A stretch of 64,000 nucleotides of DNA from Lepidurus packardi. Lineage: Eukaryota > Arthropoda > Branchiopoda > Notostraca > Triopsidae. Below, piece after piece: positions 56,696 to 64,000 of the stretch. Below the pieces are notes generated by a model, which did not search any database, was not told where the DNA came from, and was given only the letters and a program-made list of their open reading frames with translations. Position 1 is the stretch's first letter. Each line of letters opens with the position of its first letter. Location: NCBI GenBank assembly GCA_023053545.1, contig JAKZAN010000001.1, positions 6,344,565-6,408,564 of the forward strand, read 5' to 3'. Made by a program: the position numbers and the translations under genes.

Positions 56696-58855
56696 ATGCT
56701 TTGGTTCATTCTCCTGACGGTTGTTACTGTATTCCAGGTTAGTTTTGTTAACTTATTTGTATTTATCTCCTCCCCGTCCCGAAAAATTCAGTGAGAAATA
56801 GTATTATTTCACAGAACCATGTTTGGGGATGGCAGCTCGACAACGTGAGATACGAGAAGGCTCTTTTCTTAGGGGACCCCTGTACTTCATCCGGGGCGTG
56901 TCATCGGGGCGTATCTGAAAGTCAATGCGCCGCGGGTTTATGTACTTGCCCCCCATATCACGTGGCCTATAACGCTACGGCCTGTTTACGAAGTAAGGGA
57001 GGTATTAAAAGGGCCCCTTAAACTAGAATTCATGATGATTCTTAAAGCTTCCTTGCTGGGATTTGAGTGCCTGGTCGACGCTCAATGCTCGGTGCGTGTG
57101 CAGGGCAGCGGTTGCATCGACAGGTTGTGCCAATGTAGCCAAAACCTGGTGCCGCACCGTAGACACCTTTGTTTGCCTCGTAAGTTTCCGAACAGGTTTG
57201 ATCTCAGATATTGCGAAAGCTTTAGAGCGGCGTAGAAATGGCAACCACAGGTTGGATAACCGAAAGTGTGTATTATTGCTAGCCGTGATGCCAGGGGATA
57301 AATGTTACAGCACGGAGCAATGCCTGGGAGGAGATAAACAATCCTATTGTAAATACATCGTGCCGAAAGTGTATGGTCGCTGTATATGCCAGTCTACAAC
57401 ACAGCATGTGGGCAAAACATGCCTGAAACTTCAACCAAGTATGTGGAATTTTGACTTTCCGCCTAATTCTCCCTATTTCTTTACTGCTTCCTCTAACGTT
57501 TCGCATTTTAGCACTTTTCCCACTTTCCACGCTTTAAAAACATCTTTCCCGGATTTACTTTATAGCACTCGGAACTCCTTGCACCCATACCAAGGAATGC
57601 TCCCATAATACGCCTGCTTCCACATGTAGAACGGGCCTTTGCCAATGCGAGATCGGGTCTGTTCCTTCGATTGACGGCTTGCGTTGTATAAGAGCCTTCA
57701 AAGGTCAGGGCAGACTTTGCCAGAACCCATTATTTGACGGCTGCGGAAAGTGCCAACTTACTTTACTTCTATACTTTAGGCATTGAAGCTGAGATAAAGC
57801 TCAGGCAAGTTACTCTTGGCTTGCCTTGCACGTCGTGGGCACAATGTCAAGCAGCGGATCCTAACGCAGCATGTATTCATGGCATATGTTCCTGTACAGT
57901 TGAGCAACCCATATGTGAAGGGACTACACCAGGCTGCTTCAACACCACCTATCAAGTAATGTTATTATTCGGTGCAATAAAACTAGGGAATTATACCTTT
58001 ACCTGGGTGTCACAGTGCCGATCTTCTGGCCAATGCATAAGTCCGGCGTTTGTTTGCAATGGGATTAGCGACTGTGAAGACGGATCCGACGAAGAATGCA
58101 TGGGGTTATCATGTCCCCCTCAAGGTTTTCGCTGCGACAAAGGCCAGCCTGCATGTATTAGTCAAGCTTGGGTTTGCGATGGGAAACCCCATTGTTCGGA
58201 TGGCTCTGACGAACAATACTGCCATGTGCGTCCAGGATCAGGTAACGTTACCCACTCAGTTATTTAATTCTTTTTCAACACGTCTTCAAGACTTTCCTAC
58301 TGTACATCATTTTTTCTATTTGTGTATAATAACTCATAAATCTCCAACAAAGAGGTAAAGTTAATGAGAAGTGCCAAGTGGACACTGCATGTTGTCTTTT
58401 TTATTCGCTATTATGCTTGATCGTAAACATCTTTTTGATGAAAAATTTCCCGAAATTGCCCATCTAATTAACTAGGGAACTGCTTACACTACTTTAGATC
58501 ATACGGAATGTCCTGGAAACGGGTTTAAATGCGGAAACGGCACTTGTTTACCCGAGCACGTGTACTGTAATGGAATCATAGATTGCGGCGGTGGCGCTGC
58601 AAACGATGAGCCAGAAAAAGCGTGTAAGAGGGAATTTCAAACGGTAGAGGAATGTCCTTTCCGATGCAAAAATGGTCGATGCCGATCTTCTTCGATTCTT
58701 TGTAGCGGTGTTAACGGATGTGGAGATAATTCTGACGAAGAATTTTGTCGCGTTTGTCGTAAGTACAACAAACTTGACAAATGCGTCACTGGCTTAAAAT
58801 GATTAAAAACGTCGGTTTCCTAGGTTGCCCCGCTATAAGTCAATGGAGGTTTTGA
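56696..58855 (+). CDS. Secreted EB-module and LDL-receptor class A protein
   Basis: Nine exons: 56696-56737, 56815-56992, 57048-57179, 57283-57438, 57566-57703, 57780-57955, 58016-58241, 58498-58758 and 58824-58855, total 446 aa. A signal peptide (MLWFILLTVVTVF) leads into about five cysteine-rich EB-like modules, one per exon (for example CAAGLCTCPP, CIDRLCQCS, CRTGLCQCEIG, CIHGICSCTVE). Four LDLa repeats follow: CNGISDCEDGSDEEC, CDGKPHCSDGSDEQYC, CNGIIDCGGGAANDEPEKAC and CSGVNGCGDNSDEEFC. The acidic calcium-cage residues are intact in repeats 1, 2 and 4 and altered in repeat 3. A 60-bp intron (57956-58015) is also open in frame; removing it restores canonical Cys-x6-Cys spacing of LDLa 1. 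No membrane segment follows, so it is probably secreted. EB modules are typical of arthropods and nematodes. Confidence 0.85.
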
Positions 58856-59509
58856 AGCTTAAAACTGGGCCATTGCGAGTATTTATGTCGTTTTTTGAGT
58901 TATGTAAAGCGAATACAGTCATTAAATTACTTGAGATTTTTTTAAAGCTTTTTGACCTACCTCCTTCGGTAGACAAATGAACAGGAGTCCTTTAATAATA
59001 ATAAAATAAAATTAATGTTCAGAATGGTTATAGCCAGAATTAATGGTTAATGGTTATAGCCAGAATTATAAACAGAATTCGCTTCGCAAACTTTGTAAGC
59101 CTTGCAATACAACAGACTATGGCTGAAGTTTTATTCTAAAAATTTTGTTCGGCTTATTAATTCAAGTGTGCAACTTGATTGGGCAAGAAAATACCTCGTA
59201 GACTAATCCCTTCCTCGGAATAAGCCCACGTTACAAGTGTATACCTCAAACACCGACGTTGAATGTTTCATCTTATGCAAGGTCTTCCTAGTATTGAACC
59301 AAGGATAAGGAACAAAAATAATGCGCCTTCGGGCGATCACATAACACAGCTAACCAGACAGCTTAACACATCAGGTCGCGGTAGATGGACAGAGGTCATC
59401 ACCTTCATCGGTCCTCATTCAAAGCGCCGAGCGTTTGTTTCGTGTTACAGACTTCAATTTTTCCGAAAACTTCAAAATATACAATGTGTTAGTAAAAGCA
59501 GTGTTGAAA
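58856..59509. other. Spacer before the nuclear receptor
   Basis: No exon supported, though a non-coding first exon of the nuclear receptor is possible. AATTAATGGTTATAGCCAGAATT is duplicated in tandem at about 59021-59071. Confidence 0.45.
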
Positions 59510-61775
59510 ATGTTCGTAAAAACAACAATGTGTTCACCCTCACATGGTTCGGAAGAATCCGGTTACCATTCCAGTCGCCATAGCCCTCTAAACTGCCATT
59601 TCGAGACACTTCTTGAACTCGGGGAAAACTGCCAAAACTACGCGAGTGAATTGGGGACGGGTATGCCTGACCTAGAACAACCATTTCACGATTTTGCTGT
59701 TCCGGCTCAAGGGGTTCAAACCAACGCTGAAACTGATTCCAATTTCAAACTGTACACTGAGCTAAACGCACCGGTAAGCATGGCTAGTGAATCATCCATG
59801 GAACCTTTGGATCTCATCTCTCGGGCCCAACAAGTGAGGGAAAGCAAGAAAAATACATGTTTAAACCTTTTTACTTATTACTGCCTAGGAGGAGCAAGGG
59901 AATCTTGAAAGTATGCCCTACTTGCTTCACACGTATCCTCTGACACCGGATTGTCAAGTCGCCAATACTTACAATTCTACGTCAGAACCTGTCGCGTTCA
60001 ATGAAAATCAACCAGCTGAAGAATCCAGCTCCTGTTTTCCCGGTACGACAAGTAGCTCTTGGTATTGTGGACCTACTATGCCTGCTGCCCAAATTTACTA
60101 CGTCGATCAAATGCCCTCTTCGCCGTTCCCTGGCCAGTCTACTTCTTTGGAACATTACGAATCAGATCCTTTGAGGCTTTGGCCTTACGATAACAAGCAA
60201 AGTGTCCCAGGATTACAGGCGTTAAATGTTACTGCTCTTGACGAGCTGGACTGCACCAATTCAATTACGAACAGGGTACCAAAGAAGGGAAGTACTACTT
60301 TTTTGAGGAAACCATCTTGCGTCATTTTGGTGAGCAATACGTCTCCAGAAACAATGTACAGTTACATTAACTAGTTATTGGTTCAGTAGTTATACCCTTG
60401 TCTAATCTTTTTCGTAGTTCAACGGCAAGTGAGTCTGCTTCCATAAATTTTCCAACGTCTTCTAGGAAAGGCACAAAGAGGAAGCGGGGAGTCTCGGGGG
60501 AGAAGTGTGCCGTGTGCAGTGATTTATCTTCGGGGTCACACTACGGAGTCCAAGTGTGCGAGGGTTGTAAAGTAAGCAGCCATAACTTTTTCTATATGAA
60601 GTTGTAGATTGTTAACCTGTAGCTCTTGACAGAACTTTTTTAAGCGATCCTTGACGCGACTACATAAAGGCATGCAGGCTCCGTACATGTGCTTGCAAGT
60701 ACATGCTTGCACCATTACTCCCCAAACACGCAATCAATGCAAAGCATGCCGTCTTCATAAGTGCTTAGCTATGGGAATGACAAGCGACAGTAAGTAGAGT
60801 CTTTATGAATATATGTTTGGTTATTAAAACGCTAAAAAATTTCGTAATTAGTAGGTACCTATGAAAAAACTCACGCATTTACACGGAAATGCTTGTCTAA
60901 ACCTTTGGATCTTCTCACTCAACTTATCACTGCCCATTCAGCTAGTTTCATTCCAGTACCTTCTGTAATGCTTTCAAGAGTAAGTAAGAGTTGTAACTAG
61001 TCTCTTTAATGATTATCCTACAATACTCTTTTTTCACAGCACGCTAACCTAAACAAATGCCAATCGTCTATGCACTTCCCCCCAGAGTGCGATTTGTCTT
61101 ACCAAGGCGCTAAAAACGTACAACACTATGCTGAAAGGCTGCCGGTTTTTACGGGCCTACCTCGGTCTATCCAAGAGATCTTACTGAAACACAATATGGT
61201 TGACATCATGGTAAGTTATTGTCTGCCATAAAAGGGCTCTTATAGTTGAGGATTTGCTCATCCTTTTATAAAAAGAAATGTAGATAGATCGCTGCAATTA
61301 GATAGCTTAAAGTTACACAAACGGTTCTTATCTTTCATTGTTGCAGGTATTGCGAACCGCCTCACGTTATTGCCCAGAACGCTCAAGTTATGTGTTTCCA
61401 ATGGACCGCGAAATGACAGAAACCATGTTCAAGCAATACCCGCTGGGCCTCCGAATCAATGATCGTGTACGTAATCTAGGCCGTTCGATGTTCAGTATGG
61501 ATATTGAAGACACAGAAATGAGTTTTTTATCCGTTCTTTTGCTGATTACACCCTACACTCCTGATCTGGAACACTTGGAACAAGTGGTCGTGGCGGAGGT
61601 ATCTAAAAAGTTGCTGCGAGCTTTCAAACGTCATATTAAAGCGCGTTGGCCGGTTAAATCTAATCTCCATTACAAGTTGTTGTGTTTACTGCCCGAAATT
61701 AAAGCCACCGCTTTATGTGTTCCCAAAACTTGTGCTTTAACCAATGATCTTCTTAACGAGTCTCTTACCGTATGA
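59510..61775 (+). CDS. Divergent nuclear receptor, NR1-type ligand-binding domain
   Basis: Exons 59510-59833, 59889-60355, 60418-60571, 60633-60789, 60855-60979, 61040-61210 and 61347-61775, 608 aa. The 3' edge of exon 2 is ambiguous; the AAT|GTACAG donor keeps frame. A disordered A/B region of about 280 residues precedes a nuclear-localisation-like RKGTKRKR and the C4 zinc fingers: CAVCSDLSSGSHYGVQVCEG, CKNFFKRSL, and finger 2 (CLQVHACTITPQTRNQCKAC) with RLHKCLAMGM. The P-box is EGCKN instead of EGCKG, and the link between fingers is about five residues longer than usual. The LBD has the AF-1 cofactor-groove signature (LPVFTGLPRSIQEILLK, then MVLRTASRYC) of the NR1 family and a C-terminal LLNESL like AF-2. 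A ligand-regulated transcription factor is inferred. Confidence 0.88.
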
Positions 61776-61920
61776 GAAAGCACTGCCTACTTCACTTATC
61801 AATATTTTCCTTCCCCGTTGCTAATTTCTTAAGCTTTCTGTTATACGTATATATTTGGACAATTACAAATACAGTACACCCCCCTTTGTTTACTGTTCCC
61901 CAAGCGAAGGCATGATTAGA

Positions 61921-63650
61921 TCAATGAAAAACTGTGTCCTCCGTAAGAGAGCCTGCCACGCGAAAGGAATCACTTTGCAAGACGCAATACATTCGTTGTG
62001 AGCTTGGCGTGGAGCCAGGCCCGGGGCGCTCTGCAGTAACTTGAAGAATGAATTCTCTCCTTAGTGGAGGCGGAAATGGACTTCCACGGTACTTCTTATC
62101 AGGCTGTTCCACCTTGTAAAACAGTTGAGTTAGTCCTCTTCAGATCGAAAACAAATGTAATGTAGACGACAACTCAGCAGACTCACTTTAGGCGCTTGCT
62201 CGACCAACTCAAGTAAGGCGCGACCAGCAGGAGAATGTGCTCCAGGAATTGTTACCACTTGGCGGCTTAAAAGCGCTGTTGCAATCTTATGCACTTCGGG
62301 CCAAGAGTCCCCTAATTTTCTTTTCAAAGACTGCGCCTGAGAAACGGCTAATTCAGCCCACGCTAAAAGCCGAACAAAGTCCTACCACGCAAATTAGTAA
62401 TCATAATAACTTGTAGGCGGGAGTAACAATATTAATAAGCAAGGCTAGATACCTCATACTGGTCCATGTCTGGGGGATGTTGTCTAGCCATATATAGAGC
62501 CTTGGATAATAAACGCTGCAGAGCTGAAGGCAAATTGGGTATGTCAGACGGATCTTCCTCTAACATGCGATCCATTGCTCCATGCACAACCACAGGCAGG
62601 AGCATGTGGCAAATTTCACTCGGCTTCAGCGAAGCCAAGTGCTGAAGTACTTTTTCAGCCTGTTTGGTGTCATCGAAAAGTCGTCTCTGGCGTCGAGCAG
62701 GAATGGGATACGCCGTTTTCCATACTTGTTGCCAAGTATTCCCCGGAAGCTGCATTCGTGCGCTCAAATGACCTGAAAAATGAGCTATCATTTAGAATGT
62801 AAACCACCCATATAGCTTCAAATTATTGTTGTAAGTAAGTCATCCAAGAAAACCGCTGATATGAGTTCAAACGACCGAACGCAAATGACTGAACATGAAA
62901 GAAAAGTACCACTCGTAAAACTGGAACTAACGCAGCTCGGAAGTTTACCAAGTAAAGGAATCTTTTAAAGGAGCATTTAGCGTTTGAGAGTGCGTACCTT
63001 TTTTCAATCGTCCTTCTTCGGTCACATCGTCGTATTCTACCCAGTCTCGAGGAGAATGCCAGCGCACAAAATCTTCCAGCACTGCCCCTGGATTAGCAGC
63101 CTACAGGAGTTGAGCGACATCCATTTTAGTGCAAATATTTTTTTTTTAATGACTTACTTTGAAAGCTTCCATATCCGAAAGCAGCGAAGCAGACATCAAA
63201 CGCGCTCGTAGCTCGGATCCCTGTGCATCGGCTCCGAGTTGCAAAAGAACTTCAGTTTGTTCTTCCAAAAGGTCTTCCGTCATTGGCGCCGGATCCTTTT
63301 AGTAAAGTACACATCACCACGTTACCATCACTTTCGATTGGGTTCCCACCGTATACGCTAAAGCAAAAACAAACTTTACCTGTGTAATGGGCACATACAG
63401 CGTTTCTCTCGTGTTGAGCAACTTAAACTGTCCACATGGCTTTAATCTGCCTTGAGGCTTGGTTAAGACCATGTATCGCGCCGACTTATCGCCATTATTT
63501 GACGAGGAGCCAGGTGTGTCTTCCGTGGCATCAAAAAATTCCTCTTCATCATCCGCCTCGTCTTCGCTAGATTCAGGACTTTGAAAATCCACACTCCTTT
63601 CCCCGTCTTCGAGAGAGCTTTCTAGCACAGGCGATTCCCTAATTTTACGT
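61921..63650 (-). CDS. RAB3GAP1: RAB3 GTPase-activating protein catalytic subunit, 3' part
   Basis: Exons (minus) 63650-63380, 63295-63158, 63100-62998, 62772-62453, 62381-62187 and 62112-61921, about 406 aa of an expected 980. The N-terminal catalytic half lies beyond the right edge. The visible part has an acidic linker (SSEDEADDEEEFFDATEDTP), then the conserved C-terminal signatures LRARLMSASLLSDMEAFKAA, FVRWHSPRDW, HLSARMQLPGNTWQQVW and PIPARRQRRLFDDTKQAEKV, and the terminal SQRMYCVLQSDSFRVAG. The protein pairs with RAB3GAP2 and acts as GAP for Rab3 and exchange factor for Rab18. The next exon upstream is not in the window: no donor is evident in 63651-64000, which is at least 350 bp of intron. 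Confidence 0.92.
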
Positions 63651-64000
63651 CTAGTTATGCAACAATTCAGAAGCTAAAACATCCGCAAAAAAGTAGACAA
63701 AAATAAGAAAATTTAATTACTTTTAATTTTTAATGGCTTAGAAAGTACGGCTGTAAAATTACTTGAAGATTCTGGTTAAGACGACAAGAACCCAAGTCTG
63801 GTAGCCCATCGGGTATTCTACGTGACGTCAGGGAAGAAAAAGAAACATTTGCAAATATTCTTCAATGTACACACAAAGCTTTCTCAAAAGTTTCATGTTC
63901 GAGAAGTCACTGACGTAAAGGCCATCGAAAGGCACTATGGATGTTAATTTATCAGAAGCCTGCTTAACATAAAGCATGCTTCACCTCATTACTCAACCCG
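63651..64000. other. Intron of RAB3GAP1 running off the window
   Basis: AT-rich, no coding match. The acceptor preceding the first visible exon is at 63651-63653 (minus-strand TAG). Confidence 0.5.

Overview
This is eukaryotic nuclear DNA from a compact animal genome. Genes are split by many short introns (mostly 50-120 bp) with GT...AG ends, coding exons are dense, and the spacers are AT-rich. The gene set points to an arthropod. EB modules, an arthropod-type oxytocin/vasopressin-like (inotocin) receptor, a p75NTR-like receptor and a divergent NR1-type nuclear receptor occur together. This fits a branchiopod crustacean such as a water flea best, but the species is inference, not something the bases state.

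Layout. 1.4-5.3 kb (minus): two tandem MARVEL/CMTM-type four-pass membrane genes; the first carries what look like mutually exclusive exons. 5.7-6.3 kb (minus): a small one-pass membrane protein. 6.9-8.8 kb (plus): mitochondrial sulfide:quinone oxidoreductase. 8.8-15.1 kb: a gene-poor stretch with short repeats, a MITE, a relic-like ORF and a 200-bp (TA)n tract. 15.1-22.4 kb (plus): a p75NTR-like receptor with a 4.3-kb intron. 24.4-25.7 kb (plus): RPRD1. 26.5-31.3 kb (plus): ASXL/Additional sex combs. 31.9-33.0 kb (minus): a secreted cysteine-patterned protein that resembles odorant-binding proteins. 34.1-35.7 kb (minus): a third MARVEL-type gene with the same exon grid. 37.9-40.9 kb (minus): lysyl-tRNA synthetase. 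41.5-43.8 kb (minus): NPEPL1-type M17 aminopeptidase. 44.4-46.1 kb (minus): an FN3 plus ZP-N-like type I membrane protein. 46.1-50.8 kb: non-coding, with an 870-bp foldback element. 50.8-54.4 kb (plus): inotocin/vasopressin-type GPCR. 55.2-55.6 kb (minus): a small membrane protein. 56.7-58.9 kb (plus): a secreted EB/LDLa protein. 59.5-61.8 kb (plus): a nuclear receptor. 61.9-63.65 kb (minus): the 3' end of RAB3GAP1.

The genes do not form one pathway. Housekeeping genes (SQOR, KARS, NPEPL1, RPRD1, RAB3GAP1) sit beside signalling genes (p75NTR, inotocin receptor, nuclear receptor) and lineage-specific membrane or secreted genes. Exon models were assembled by hand from splice signals and reading phase. 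Where totals are given, the exon lengths sum to a multiple of three. The most unusual items are the duplicated TM3 exon pair, the OBP-like gene, the FN3-ZP receptor-like protein and the nuclear receptor with an altered DNA-binding domain.
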